Positions 1-10,100 of a stretch of DNA of 64,000 bases are shown piece after piece; position 1 is the first letter of the stretch; each line of letters starts with the position of its first letter. The position numbers and the translations under genes are program-made. Under the pieces are notes generated by a model. That model was not told the origin of the DNA. It made no database searches and saw only the letters and a program-made list of their open reading frames with translations. This DNA comes from Dyadobacter sp. (GTDB taxonomy: Bacteria; Bacteroidota; Bacteroidia; Cytophagales; Spirosomataceae): assembly GCF_017744695.1 (NCBI RefSeq), contig NZ_JAGIAS010000009.1, positions 124,001-188,000 of the forward strand, read 5' to 3'.

Positions 1-1
1 C

Positions 2-730
2 CTGCCCGCTTACAAAAATGGCATCGAGCATGTTTTCTCCGCCCAGTTCGAATCCAACGCCGACTCGCACGGCAACAACCAGGCGATGCGCGAGGCGCCT
101 ACGGGCATTCCCGGCCTGAACGGCAACTTTGCCGAGCAGCCGATGCCGGGTGTGTATGAGCTGTATTCGCCGGGCGACAAGCGCCGGGATGTGACATTCA
201 TTACTTCCATCGTAAGCCCCACCAATGGGCAAACCTACAAATTGACTGTGAAGGACCCGGCTACGGGCGGCACCAGGCCCAACCCGCATTTTAACAAATG
301 GTGGGACCCTGCGCAGGCCGGTAACCTGTCGCAATCCGCCGCCAACGTGTCGATCCTCAGGTTTTCCGATGTGCTGCTCATGCATGCCGAAGCCGAAAAC
401 GAGCAGAATGGTCCGACAGCCGCCGCCTATGCATCCTACAACAAGGTGCGCCAGCGCGCGGGATTGGCCGGTTTGACCGCCGGCCTCTCACAAGCGCAGT
501 TCCGCGACTCGCTGCGCGTGGACCGCCGGCTTGAATTCGTGTTCGAATATTCGCGCTGGTTCGATCTGATCCGTTACAAACCCTTGGAGGGGCCTGATGC
601 TTATCTTATCAAATCCTTGCATGCCGCCGGTAAAACCAACGCGCAACCCAAGCACTACCTGTACCCGATACCACAGCAGGAAATCGATAACAATCCCAAG
701 TTGCAGGGGCATCAGAATCCGGGTTGGTAG
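2..730 (+). CDS. SusD/RagB-family glycan-binding lipoprotein, 3' part
   Basis: This is the C-terminal part of a SusD/RagB protein; the reading frame is open from base 2, so the 5' end with the lipobox lies outside the window. SusD proteins sit on the outer-membrane surface, bind glycans and cap a SusC transporter. Seen in the sequence: the family's typical segments ILRFSDVLLMHAEAEN, RVDRRLEFVFEYSRWFDLIRY and the usual ending YLYPIPQQEIDNNPKL followed by QNPGW. The gene is followed after 36 bp by a sulfatase on the same strand, so it is probably in one operon with the sulfatases and serves a sulfated glycan. The matching susC should lie upstream of the window. Family is certain; substrate is not known. 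Confidence 0.95.
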   Translation: MPAYKNGIEHVFSAQFESNADSHGNNQAMREAPTGIPGLNGNFAEQPMPGVYELYSPGDKRRDVTFITSIVSPTNGQTYKLTVKDPATGGTRPNPHFNKWWDPAQAGNLSQSAANVSILRFSDVLLMHAEAENEQNGPTAAAYASYNKVRQRAGLAGLTAGLSQAQFRDSLRVDRRLEFVFEYSRWFDLIRYKPLEGPDAYLIKSLHAAGKTNAQPKHYLYPIPQQEIDNNPKLQGHQNPGW

Positions 731-766
731 ACAGTTTGATGTTTTGAAATCCTAAATAACTATCTC

Positions 767-2257
767 ATGATCAAAAAATTAGTACTAATGTCGCTGCTTG
801 TGACCCAGGGATTCTGCCAGGCGTTCGCGCAGCAATCGACGGCTTCAAAACGGCCGAACATCATCCTTATTTACACCGATGATCAGCGTTTCGACGCGTT
901 GAGCGTGGTGCAGAAAGAGCAGGGTGACAAGGCCCGGTTCCCGTGGTTCACCACGCCTAACCTGGACCGGCTTGCCGGCGAAGGTGTCCGGTTCCGGAAT
1001 GCATTTGTGATCAATTCGCTGTGCTCGCCCAGCCGCTCTACCATGCTTAACGGGCGCTACAATCATTTGAACGGCATTGCCAATAACCATACCGGGCTCA
1101 GCGATACCACCGTGACTTACGCGACCGAGCTGCGCAAGGCAGGCTACCGCACCGCATTCTTTGGCAAATGGCATATGGGCAAAGAATCCGGCAAACGTCC
1201 GGGATTCGATTATTCAGCCAGCTTCGTAGGCCAGGGCCAGTATTTCGATTGCCCGATCGAGATTAACGGCAAACCCGAGCCGAGCAAAGGCTGGGTGGAC
1301 GACGTTTCGACCACCAATGCGATCGAGTATATCAAGGCGCACCAAAGCGAGACGTTCCTGGTTACGCTCGCATTCAAATCCGGCCACGGGCCATTCCAGC
1401 CGCCCGCGCGACATAAGGATACTTTTGCGAACGTAAAACTGACCAAACCAACCACCGAAAACCTGGATTCGCCTTACAAGGGCCAGATCGAAACCCCGCG
1501 GCGCCAGAATAGCAACACAGGGCAGAACGCGGCGCAGAATACCACACCATCCGCATCCTGGACTGAAAACAACGATCAGAAGATCCGCAATTATTTCGGG
1601 GCATTAAAAGGCGTCGATGAAAACGTAGGCCGCGTGCTGCGCACGCTCGATTCGCTCAGGCTCGACCAGAATACGGTGGTCATCTTTTCCAGCGATAATG
1701 GCTTCTTCTTCGGAGAGCATGGCCTGGGAGACAAGCGGGCAGCATATGAGGAGTCGATCCGCATTCCGCTGCTGGTTCGTTACCCGGCCCGTTTTCCCAA
1801 AGGCAAGAAAATTGATAAAATCGTGCTAAACCTGGATAACGCACCTACATTGCTCGACCTGGCAGGCATTCAGCCGCCGGCTTCGTTCCAGGGTAAAAGC
1901 TGGGTGCCGCTCATCGAAGAGAAAGCCAAAGACTGGCGGACCTCGTTTCTCTATGAATATTTTTACGAGACGCCCTACAACACGCCGACCATCAAAGCCA
2001 TTCGCACCGAAACCGGCAAGTTGGTCCAGTATCCCGGCGAGGAAGGCTGGTCGGAGCTGTATGACCTTTCCAAAGATCCCAATGAGACCACGAATTTATA
2101 TCAGTCGGCTGGCGGCGAAAAGCTGAAAAAGCAATTGCTAGGCGAGTTGAGCAAGCAAGAAAAGGCGACGGGCTATGTGAATCCGGATTATGCCGACGCG
2201 CGTCCGGTTGACGAGAAAGGGCAGTATAAGCGGCCTGCAAAGGAAATCATCCCTTAA
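767..2257 (+). CDS. Secreted sulfatase (CSPSR active site), S1 family
   Basis: A type I sulfatase that should hydrolyse sulfate esters on a glycan or sugar in the periplasm or outside. The first 22 residues form a signal peptide ending AFA-QQ. The metal-binding start NIILIYTDDQ (about 31-40) is followed by the CSPSR motif at 86-90, whose cysteine is converted to formylglycine; GKWHMG (about 130) and SDNGFFFGEHGLGDKR further along are also typical. The latter segment resembles N-acetylglucosamine-6-sulfatase-like members, but substrate cannot be read from sequence alone. An anaerobic or FGE-type maturase is required in trans; none is in the window. The stop TAA overlaps the earliest ATG of the next ORF by one base, indicating cotranscription with the enolase-superfamily gene. 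Confidence 0.93.
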   Translation: MIKKLVLMSLLVTQGFCQAFAQQSTASKRPNIILIYTDDQRFDALSVVQKEQGDKARFPWFTTPNLDRLAGEGVRFRNAFVINSLCSPSRSTMLNGRYNHLNGIANNHTGLSDTTVTYATELRKAGYRTAFFGKWHMGKESGKRPGFDYSASFVGQGQYFDCPIEINGKPEPSKGWVDDVSTTNAIEYIKAHQSETFLVTLAFKSGHGPFQPPARHKDTFANVKLTKPTTENLDSPYKGQIETPRRQNSNTGQNAAQNTTPSASWTENNDQKIRNYFGALKGVDENVGRVLRTLDSLRLDQNTVVIFSSDNGFFFGEHGLGDKRAAYEESIRIPLLVRYPARFPKGKKIDKIVLNLDNAPTLLDLAGIQPPASFQGKSWVPLIEEKAKDWRTSFLYEYFYETPYNTPTIKAIRTETGKLVQYPGEEGWSELYDLSKDPNETTNLYQSAGGEKLKKQLLGELSKQEKATGYVNPDYADARPVDEKGQYKRPAKEIIP

Positions 2258-2292
2258 TGTATTTCAAATCGTCAACCACCCAACAAAATCCT

Positions 2293-3522
2293 ATGTTCCG
2301 GCGTCAATTTCTGGAAAATATGGCTTCGCTGCCTGCACTCGCGCTCGATTTTCCGGCGCTCGATGCGAAGCTGCTCATCACCGGCATCCGCATTCATGAG
2401 GTGAAAGTGAACCAACGCGGTAACTGGCATTTCGTGGAGCTGCTTACCAATAAGGGCCTTACCGGCCTGGGAGAAGCTTCGCACGGATTTTCAGCCGCAG
2501 TGAAGGATGGCGGCGACCAGTTGCGAACCGAGTTGAACTCGTTGTTTCAACTCGTGAAAGGCGAATCGCCCTTTGCCGTTGAGCAATACCGGCAGCGGGG
2601 TTTTCAAAAGGCATTTGAACGGGGCAAGATCGCCATCACCGCATTCAGCGCGATCGAGCATGCATTGTGGGATTTGAAAGGTAAAGCGCTCGGCGTACCC
2701 GTCTACGAACTACTCGGCGGTAAGCTGCGCAGTGAGTTGAAAGTGTATGCCAATATCAACAGGGCCACCAATGAGCGCGATGCCGATGGCCGCCGGCTTA
2801 TTTCAGCGTTTCAAAGTAATGCTGAAAATGCATTGAAAAGTGGTTTCAAAGCAGTGAAGCTGGCACCATTCGACGATATGAAGCCGCTGAAAACTTCGAA
2901 TGAAGCACAAATCGCCTCCGATATCGATTACGCCGTGCGCTGCATTGAAGCTGTCCGACAAACGATCGGCCCTCAAACCGACCTGCTGATCGACGTTCAT
3001 AGCCATTTGGACCGGGAACTAGCCATTTCCACAGCAAGGCGTTTGGAAAAGGCCGATTTATATTGGTTTGAAGAGCCGGTGGACCCGCAGAAATTCCCGG
3101 CCGAAACCCGCGCTATTACTGACGCTACCGTGCAGCCATCCGCAGGAGGCGAGTCGATATTCGGCAGGCAGGGTTTCGCACAGCTGATCGCTACGCGCGC
3201 GTTGGACGTAATCATGCCCGACGTGAAGCATTGCGGAGGTATCCAGGAACTACGTTTCATCGCCGCATTAGCCGAAACGGCAGGCAACATCGCCATTGCC
3301 CCGCACAACCCAAGCGGTCCGGTCTCCACTGCCGCCAGCGTGCAAGTGTGTGCATCCATTCCTAATTTCTCGATTTTGGAATATGCCTACGGCGAAGTAC
3401 CATGGCGCGCTGAGTTGTTATCGCCGGTGGAACACTTCCAGAACGGCTTCATCCGGGTACCCGACACGCCTGGGATAGGGCATAAGCTGAATGAGGCGCT
3501 CTTGAAAAAGCACTCGGTTTAA
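2293..3522 (+). CDS. Enolase-superfamily (mandelate racemase/muconate lactonizing) sugar-acid dehydratase-like enzyme
   Basis: Member of the enolase superfamily, which abstracts a proton next to a carboxylate with Mg2+; in sugar loci these are mostly aldonate/uronate dehydratases or cycloisomerases. The N-terminal capping domain (GNWHFVELLTNKGLTGLGEAS) precedes the barrel, where the base lysine region FKAVKLAPFDD, the metal ligands LLIDVHSH, WFEEPVDP and GGESIFG, and the C-terminal APHNPSGP are visible. I prefer the ATG at 2293, which gives MFRRQFLENMASLPALAL, a Tat-like leader; an earlier ATG at 2257 overlaps the upstream sulfatase stop (TAATG) and would bury this leader. It lies between two secreted sulfatases, so its substrate is probably a sugar acid released from a sulfated polymer. 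Exact reaction unknown. Confidence 0.88.
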   Translation: MFRRQFLENMASLPALALDFPALDAKLLITGIRIHEVKVNQRGNWHFVELLTNKGLTGLGEASHGFSAAVKDGGDQLRTELNSLFQLVKGESPFAVEQYRQRGFQKAFERGKIAITAFSAIEHALWDLKGKALGVPVYELLGGKLRSELKVYANINRATNERDADGRRLISAFQSNAENALKSGFKAVKLAPFDDMKPLKTSNEAQIASDIDYAVRCIEAVRQTIGPQTDLLIDVHSHLDRELAISTARRLEKADLYWFEEPVDPQKFPAETRAITDATVQPSAGGESIFGRQGFAQLIATRALDVIMPDVKHCGGIQELRFIAALAETAGNIAIAPHNPSGPVSTAASVQVCASIPNFSILEYAYGEVPWRAELLSPVEHFQNGFIRVPDTPGIGHKLNEALLKKHSV

Positions 3523-3550
3523 AACATTCTGACCACTTATTTATCTGATC

Positions 3551-5815
3551 ATGACAAGTAAAGCAACAAATTTCCTGGCGGGGGCCCTGGCCGCCGGGCT
3601 TATTTTTCAACCGGTCCATGCCCAATATACACCACAGAAGACATGGCAGGGGAAAATCGGCAAGACGATCCCTGAAACCCGGACGTTTTATGCTGAGCAC
3701 CGCATTACAGCGCCGCAGAATGCGCCTAACATTATCTATATCCTGATCGACGATATCGGCTATGGTTCAGCGTCCGCGTTTGGCGGGCTGATTCCCACGC
3801 CCAATATCGATAGCCTTGCCAATAACGGTTTGCGCTATACCAACTTTCACACGACCGGCGTGTGTTCTCCCACGCGTACGGCGCTGTTGACTGGCCGCAA
3901 CCACCATTCCGCGCACGTAGGCAGCAATGCAGGCGCGGGTACGCCGGGTTACGACCGCGTGATCCCGTTCGAGAAAGGATTTGTGAGCGAGATTTTGCGC
4001 GAGCAGGGGTACAACACATTTGCGGTGGGTAAATGGCACCTGACGCCCAAACGCGATCAGACACAGGCAGGGCCTTTCAACCGCTGGCCGGTGGGGCGCG
4101 GATTTGAGAAGTACTATGGCTTTCTGGGTGGGGCCACCGACCAGTACCGGCCTATATTATGGGAGGGAACCGAGAAGGTCGAGAAAGGGTATGATGATAA
4201 ACGGCTACTGTCCGAGCTGATCACCGACCGGGCTATTAGCTACATTGCAAACCAGAAATCAGCGGCGCCAGATAAGCCATTTTTCCTATACTACGGTCCG
4301 GCAGCTACACATTCGCCGCATCAGGTGGATAAATCTTGGAGCGACAAGTTCAAAGGCAAGTTCGACAAAGGCTGGGACTGGTACCGTGAGCAGGTGCTGG
4401 CCCGGCAGAAAAAACTGGGTGTGGTGCCTTCTTATGTGACGCTGGCGCCCGGCAATGAGCTTGTCAAGAAATGGGATGAGCTTATCGCGGACGAAAAGCG
4501 GCTCTATTTGCGGCATATTGAGGTCTATGCGGGTTATCTGGCCCACCTGGACCATGAGATCGGGCGTTTGGTACAATACCTGAAAAGCATCGATCAGCTC
4601 GACAATACCCTGATATTCCTTTCGATCGGTGATAACGGCTCTGCACGTGCCGGCGGGCCGAATGGTCGGAGCAATTTCGGTACCGGTGCGCAGAGCGAAA
4701 AGGAAGACCTAAAAAGAGATCTGGCCAATATCGATCTGATCGGCACCGAAAAATCTAATGTGCTTTACCCGATCGGCTGGGCGCAGGCTACCAATACGCC
4801 ATTCCGCTATTTTAAAGCCGAGGCCAATGGCGAAGGCGGTACGCATAACCCGTTGATCGTTTTCTGGCCGAAACACATCAAGGAAAAAGGCACCGTGCGT
4901 AGCCAGTACACGCACGTGATTGACATTTTGCCCACCACACTCGAGCTCGCCGGCCTGAAAACCGTACCGACCGTGAATGGTATCAAACAGGACGCCCTGG
5001 AGGGAACTAGTTTTGCCGCCTCACTCAATGACCAGGACGCGAAAGATAACCACCGCATTCAGTACTATGAGATTTCCGGCACACGATCTGTTTACAAGGA
5101 TGGCTGGAAAGCCGGTGCTTACCACAAACGCGGACAATCGTTTACAGCTGATACCTGGGAGCTGTTTAAGATCGATGAGGATTTCAATGAAAGCAACAAT
5201 TTGGCAGCGAAAAATCCGGCTAAGCTTGCCGAGCTGAAAGCGGCTTTTGATCAGCAAGCAACCAAATACAATGTGTTCCCGCTCCGAAACGGTGATAGCA
5301 ATGAGAAAGACAAAGAGCCCGATTTCTTCGATGGGAAAAAGCACATTGTACTCTATAATGGCCTTGCGCACCTGACCGAAGCGCCCATTTTCAATAACCG
5401 CTCGTTCACTATCTCAGCGGAGCTGCAACTGAACGACAGTCACCGCGAAGGGGTCATTTTTGCAATAGGAGGGCAATTCGGAGGATTGAGCTTCTTTGTG
5501 CGAGGCGGGAAACTGCATGCCGCGCACAATACCGACGGCCAAATCGAAAGCCTGGATTCTGGCAACGAAATATTGCCGGCCGGTAAGTCGACGGTGAAAC
5601 TGATTTTTCAGGCCGATCAGACAGCAAAAAACGGCACTGCGTCCATCTACATCAACGACAGGAAAGTAGGGGAGAGATTGCTCTCTAATGCGGTATTCAA
5701 AGACGATTGGGATGGAATCTCTGTCGGCCGGGACGATAACACCGCCGTTTCGAATGAGTACAAGTCACCTTACGTCTTCGCCGGCGGGCTAAAGAGCGTG
5801 GTGATTGATTTTTAG
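3551..5815 (+). CDS. Arylsulfatase with C-terminal lectin-like (LamG/concanavalin-type) domain
   Basis: Secreted S1 sulfatase of 754 residues. A signal peptide of about 24 residues (cut after VHA) precedes the sulfatase core: IIYILIDDIGYG (61-72) binds metal and CSPTR (105-109) is the formylglycine motif in its Thr variant, followed by LLTGRNHHS. KYYGFLGGATDQY and NALIFLSIGDNG-like segments are typical of arylsulfatases of this group. After the core, from about residue 585, about 170 residues form a beta-rich domain (SFTISAELQLND, SFFVRGGKLHAAHN, GTASIYINDRKVGER) that looks like a concanavalin-type jelly roll and may bind glycan. The related sulfatase at 55370-57241 lacks this tail. Downstream is a strong hairpin terminator, so this gene ends the sulfated-glycan operon. 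Confidence 0.93.
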   Translation: MTSKATNFLAGALAAGLIFQPVHAQYTPQKTWQGKIGKTIPETRTFYAEHRITAPQNAPNIIYILIDDIGYGSASAFGGLIPTPNIDSLANNGLRYTNFHTTGVCSPTRTALLTGRNHHSAHVGSNAGAGTPGYDRVIPFEKGFVSEILREQGYNTFAVGKWHLTPKRDQTQAGPFNRWPVGRGFEKYYGFLGGATDQYRPILWEGTEKVEKGYDDKRLLSELITDRAISYIANQKSAAPDKPFFLYYGPAATHSPHQVDKSWSDKFKGKFDKGWDWYREQVLARQKKLGVVPSYVTLAPGNELVKKWDELIADEKRLYLRHIEVYAGYLAHLDHEIGRLVQYLKSIDQLDNTLIFLSIGDNGSARAGGPNGRSNFGTGAQSEKEDLKRDLANIDLIGTEKSNVLYPIGWAQATNTPFRYFKAEANGEGGTHNPLIVFWPKHIKEKGTVRSQYTHVIDILPTTLELAGLKTVPTVNGIKQDALEGTSFAASLNDQDAKDNHRIQYYEISGTRSVYKDGWKAGAYHKRGQSFTADTWELFKIDEDFNESNNLAAKNPAKLAELKAAFDQQATKYNVFPLRNGDSNEKDKEPDFFDGKKHIVLYNGLAHLTEAPIFNNRSFTISAELQLNDSHREGVIFAIGGQFGGLSFFVRGGKLHAAHNTDGQIESLDSGNEILPAGKSTVKLIFQADQTAKNGTASIYINDRKVGERLLSNAVFKDDWDGISVGRDDNTAVSNEYKSPYVFAGGLKSVVIDF

Positions 5816-5835
5816 CGTGGCTATTGTATCAGATT

Positions 5836-5880
5836 GCCGCGGATTCTGTGAAGGATGAGTCCGCGGCGCTGTTTATTTTG
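5836..5880 (+). terminator. Hairpin terminator after the sulfatase operon
   Basis: Perfect 8-bp inverted repeat GCCGCGGA (5836-5843) and TCCGCGGC (5860-5867) separated by 16 bases and followed by GCTGTTTATTTTG, a T-rich run. Position 21 bp after the sulfatase stop fits an intrinsic terminator. Confidence 0.75.
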
Positions 5881-5963
5881 TTGTTCGGCATAGGGTGCCA
5901 CACGTAAAATTGTCTCTGTACAGATAGAGTCCGATTGTTGCCATTTTGTTAACCGGCGTTGCC

Positions 5964-6962
5964 ATGGAAGTATCCGAACAACTTGTCATGCATTACTTTT
6001 CTGGAAAAACCACCTCCGAACAGGATAGGGTGGTAGAAAAGTGGCTTGCATTGCATCCGGACAATGCAGCCAGGGCGTTGGAATGGATCAGTGAGCAGGA
6101 GCCCGGAAAGGGCCAGGAAATTTTCGGGGATTTGATGATCTCCAAAGAGCAGGTCTGGGCCGATGTACAACACAGGTTCCCGGAGGCGGATGGCAGCCGC
6201 AAAATGCCTTTCACCTCTTTCGGCAGACAACGTACTTTGAAAAGATATCTGGCCGTCGCCGCGAGTCTGGTATTGATCTGTTCGTTTGCGTGGTTCTGGC
6301 TGAAAGAATCAGACACTGTCCGTGTTGCAGCCGCATACGGGCAAACCCGGCGCGTTACGCTTCCCGATAGTTCGGAGGTTGTCCTGAATGGTAACAGCAG
6401 CGTGCACTACCAGGCATCGTGGGAGGGCCGGCCACGCGAGATATGGTTGGAAGGCGAGGCTTTTTTTGACGTAAAACACCTTCGGACGCATTCGGATTTT
6501 ACAGTCCATTTATCTGCGGGTAAAGACATTCAGGTGCTGGGCACGCAGTTCAACGTCGTCGACCGGCAAACCAGAAGCTGCATTGTTCTCAAATCAGGAA
6601 GTATCCGGCTAAGCCTGGCCGAAATGAATAAACAGGTTATGATGAGACCCGGCGATATGGTGCAGGTCAATGGAAACGGTTCGGAAATAACCGGCAAAGA
6701 GGTTGTCAATCCCGAAAACTATTCGTCCTGGACCCAGGGCCGCTGGCGGCTTGACGGCACCTCGCTGGGAGATATGCTGCAAAAAATCGAGGAAAATTAT
6801 GGAGTAACGGTTCTGGTGGAAAACCGGGAACTGTTGACCAAAAGAGCATCCGGCTCTATTCCGTTGGGCTCAACCGGGGCCCAGACCCTTATCGAGGACA
6901 TTGCCAATTTGTTTGAATTACAGTTCATCAAGAAAGATAATACGCTGATCCTGGCCCGGTAA
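5964..6962 (+). CDS. FecR-family anti-sigma factor
   Basis: Inner-membrane anti-sigma factor that couples a TonB-dependent transducer in the outer membrane to an ECF sigma factor in the cytoplasm. The cytoplasmic N-terminus (about 1-80) is followed by one membrane helix (RYLAVAASLVLICSFAWFW, near residue 90), the periplasmic FecR domain (VTLPDSSEVVLNGNSSVHY, IWLEGEAFFDV, IQVLGTQFNVV) and a C-terminal secretin-N-like domain (LGDMLQKIEENYGVTVLV). I chose the ATG at 5964; an in-frame TTG at 5946 is less likely. Unusually no ECF sigma gene precedes it; the only one in the window is at 20003, beyond the operon it probably controls. The downstream SusC carries the STN domain that contacts FecR in known systems. 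Confidence 0.93.
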   Translation: MEVSEQLVMHYFSGKTTSEQDRVVEKWLALHPDNAARALEWISEQEPGKGQEIFGDLMISKEQVWADVQHRFPEADGSRKMPFTSFGRQRTLKRYLAVAASLVLICSFAWFWLKESDTVRVAAAYGQTRRVTLPDSSEVVLNGNSSVHYQASWEGRPREIWLEGEAFFDVKHLRTHSDFTVHLSAGKDIQVLGTQFNVVDRQTRSCIVLKSGSIRLSLAEMNKQVMMRPGDMVQVNGNGSEITGKEVVNPENYSSWTQGRWRLDGTSLGDMLQKIEENYGVTVLVENRELLTKRASGSIPLGSTGAQTLIEDIANLFELQFIKKDNTLILAR

Positions 6963-7155
6963 CCGGCCAGCTTCGGGAAAGATCATTTGCTCCAAAGCCG
7001 CAAAACGGAGCATTGTCTTTGTGAAACCCGATTTTACCCTGTCATCATGAACCCAGCCTGCCGGCGCAAGTCACCTGTTATAACGACCGTTGACCGTGCC
7101 CTGCCTGGCCTTGCATTGCAGTTACGTATAACCTGTTTCGTTACTTAAACTACGG

Positions 7156-10100
7156 ATGACCACTATGAAAAACATTTCCAGGATTGCGTTATGCATATTT
7201 TTAGGCCTGATCGGCTACCCGGTGGGCGCTCAGGGGCAACTGGTCTCGTACCTGAGCGAAAACCGTCACGCTGATCGGTCCCGGCAACCGCAGTACATTC
7301 AGTTGAAGGAGGGACTCAAAACACTTGAAGGTAAATTCAATGTATCGATCGCTTACCAAACCGGGCTCGTTGACCAGATCCAGATAGACAGGAAACTGCT
7401 GGTGTCAGGCAAGGATGCGACGATCGAAGGCATGCTCGAAGCGGTACTGAAAGATTCGAGAATACATTACCGAAAATCACGTGAAGGGCTGTACCTGCTT
7501 TATAAGGAAGAAAGCGCACCTAAGACCCAGGTGAAAAACACCGGCGATTCCCCGAATGTCCTGCTCAAAGTCGACGCCAGCCCCGCTTACGATAGCAAAG
7601 CATTCGGTGTAAGCGGCAAAGTGACTGAAAAAACGACAGGGAGTGGAATACCGGGTGTAAACATTCTCTTGAAAGGCGCCAATATCGGCACAGTGACCGA
7701 CGAACATGGCGGGTTCAGTATCGAGGTGCCATCGACGGACGGAGTGCTGGTATTTTCTTACATCGGATATGTTACGCAGGAGATACCCATTGCCAACCAA
7801 TCCGTGGTGAACGTAGTCCTGGCCGAAAATGTCCAGGCACTTTCGGAGGTAGTCGTGACCGCGTCAGGGTTCAAAGAGGCTGCCGACCGGTTGGGCTCCA
7901 CCAGCAGCAAAGTCGCCGGAGAAGCGTTGGCAAGGTCGGGAGAAACCAGTGTGATCAACGGCCTGGCCGGGAAAGCGGCGGGAGTGCAGGTATCTAGGGC
8001 CGCGGGTGATCCGGGTGCAGCCGCATTTATCCAGATACGGGGCCAGAATACCCTCACAGGCAATACGCAGCCGTTGATCGTGGTCGACGGTATTCCGATC
8101 AGCAATACTACGGAAGGCGGAACCTCGGGCGGGGTAGTGCCCCAATCACGTCTGAACGATATCAATCCCAACGATATAGCTTCCATGCAGATACTCAAAG
8201 GTGCTTCCGCGGCGGCACTATGGGGGTCACGCGCGGCAAACGGGGTAATTTTGATTACCACGAAAAAGGGCGCGGACAGCAATAAGCTCAATATCGGTTT
8301 CAGCTCCACATTTTCGGTAGACCAAATCAACCGATTTCACCCGTTCCAGGGAAAGTTCGGGCAGGGCGCCGGGAGTGTCTACAACCCCAACGGCGCCAAC
8401 GCCTGGGGGGATAAGATCGCCGACCGTGCGGGGGGCGCCGATGAAGTCAATACGGCGGGTGCCTTTTTTGAGGCTTTGGATGGCAGCAGGTATTATCCCA
8501 TTATCAGGAAAAATTCACGGGATGTGTTCAACACTTCCAACTATGACAAAGTTTTCCGCGACGGTTATTTTACGGACAATGCGTTGAGCCTGAGCGGAGG
8601 GGATCAGAAAACCACTTATTTTTTCAGCATTGGCGATATACGCCAGAAAGGCGTGCAGCGCGGCAACAGCACCTATAATCGGACTACACTGCGCCTGAAT
8701 GTGGAGCGTAAGTTCAATGAAGTCGTGCGTATGTCGGCTACGGCAGCCTACACCAAAAGCTTTTCGGACAGAATCCAGCGGGGCAACAACCTGGCAGGGG
8801 CGATGGTGGGGCTTTTGCGCAATCCGGCGGATTTCGATATCTCCGACTACAAGGGAAGCTACTATTCCAGCCCGACCGCCTCGCCGGTTACCGGGCGCCA
8901 GCGCGGATACCGCAGCTACCTGGGAAGCGTTATCAATCCGGCCAACAACAATGCGCTCTGGGCGCTCTATGAACAGCAGAATTCTACCGACGTCGACCGT
9001 TTTATGAACAGCGCCGAACTCGGGATCAAACCCGCCGCCTGGCTGGATATCGTCGCCCGCGCCGGATTGGATACGTATTCCGACGAGCAGATCAACTATT
9101 TTCCGGTCAATGACATTACCGGCGCGGGAACCGGCCAGTACAAAGAGCAGATCACCAAAGAAACCCAGGTGAATGCCGACCTGCTGGCCCGTGCTACCAA
9201 AGATTTCGGCCCCAATTTCAGCTCCACGTATGTAGCGGGTGTGAATCTCAACAACCGGAAATACAACAATATGGGTGTGACGATCTCCAACTTTCTGGTG
9301 GCCGACGCGCCGGCAAATTTTGCCAACGCTACCGCGCTCAACCGTACGCCCGTAAATCTGAAAACGGAGGTGCGAACCGTCCGGGCGTATGCGACCGCGA
9401 GTTTTTCGGCATATGATGCATTGTTTCTGAACCTGTCCGGCGCTGCGGAATCGGCTTCGTCTTTCGGCGCGCTTTCCGACAAAACATTCTATTATCCCTC
9501 CGCCGACGTGGCCTGGGTTTTCACCAGGTTGAAATGGATGGATAAGGTAGAAGCCATTAATTTCGCCAAGCTGCGCGCGTCCTACGGGGTCGTTGGGGTG
9601 CAGCCGCTCCCGTACCGCTCCAATACGATCTTTTCTTCCACCGTTTATAGCGCCAACCCTTGGGGAGACAACCTGGTAGGTTCCCAATTTGGAAACGGCG
9701 CCTATACGCAGGGCAGTTCATTGGGCGATCAGTACCTGAAGCCTGAGCGGAAGACCGAGTACGAAGTCGGGCTGGACATGCGCATGCTCGACAACCGTCT
9801 GAAACTAGGTTTGACATACTATAACAATAAGGTACGCGACGTGCTGGTGCCGGTAACGCTGGCACCCACCACCGGTTTTGCCACCAAGTACACCAATGCA
9901 GCGGTACTTCAGAACAAGGGCCTGGAAATGGACCTGAGCTACGATGTGATCCGAAAGGGAGGTTTCACCTGGGCGGTTCGCGGGAACTTTACCCGCAACC
10001 GCAGCAAGGTGCTCGACCTGGCCGGGACGCAGTCGCTGTACCTGGTGGGTGGCATCGAAAATTTTCTGGATGCTCGCGCGGTGGTCGGACAGCCCACGGG

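Noticed and set aside
5946..5963. TTG start for fecR
   Set aside because: ATG at 5964 gives the usual FecR N-terminus MEVSEQLVMHYFSG; the added six residues have no support.
7120..7140. GTTACGTATAAC before the first susC
   Set aside because: Resembles the urea-island element but is a single short copy far from that island; arms of four bases are too short to support.
8515..9687. Leftward open frame of 390 codons
   Set aside because: Antisense to the SusC barrel at 7156-10776, no recognisable protein features.
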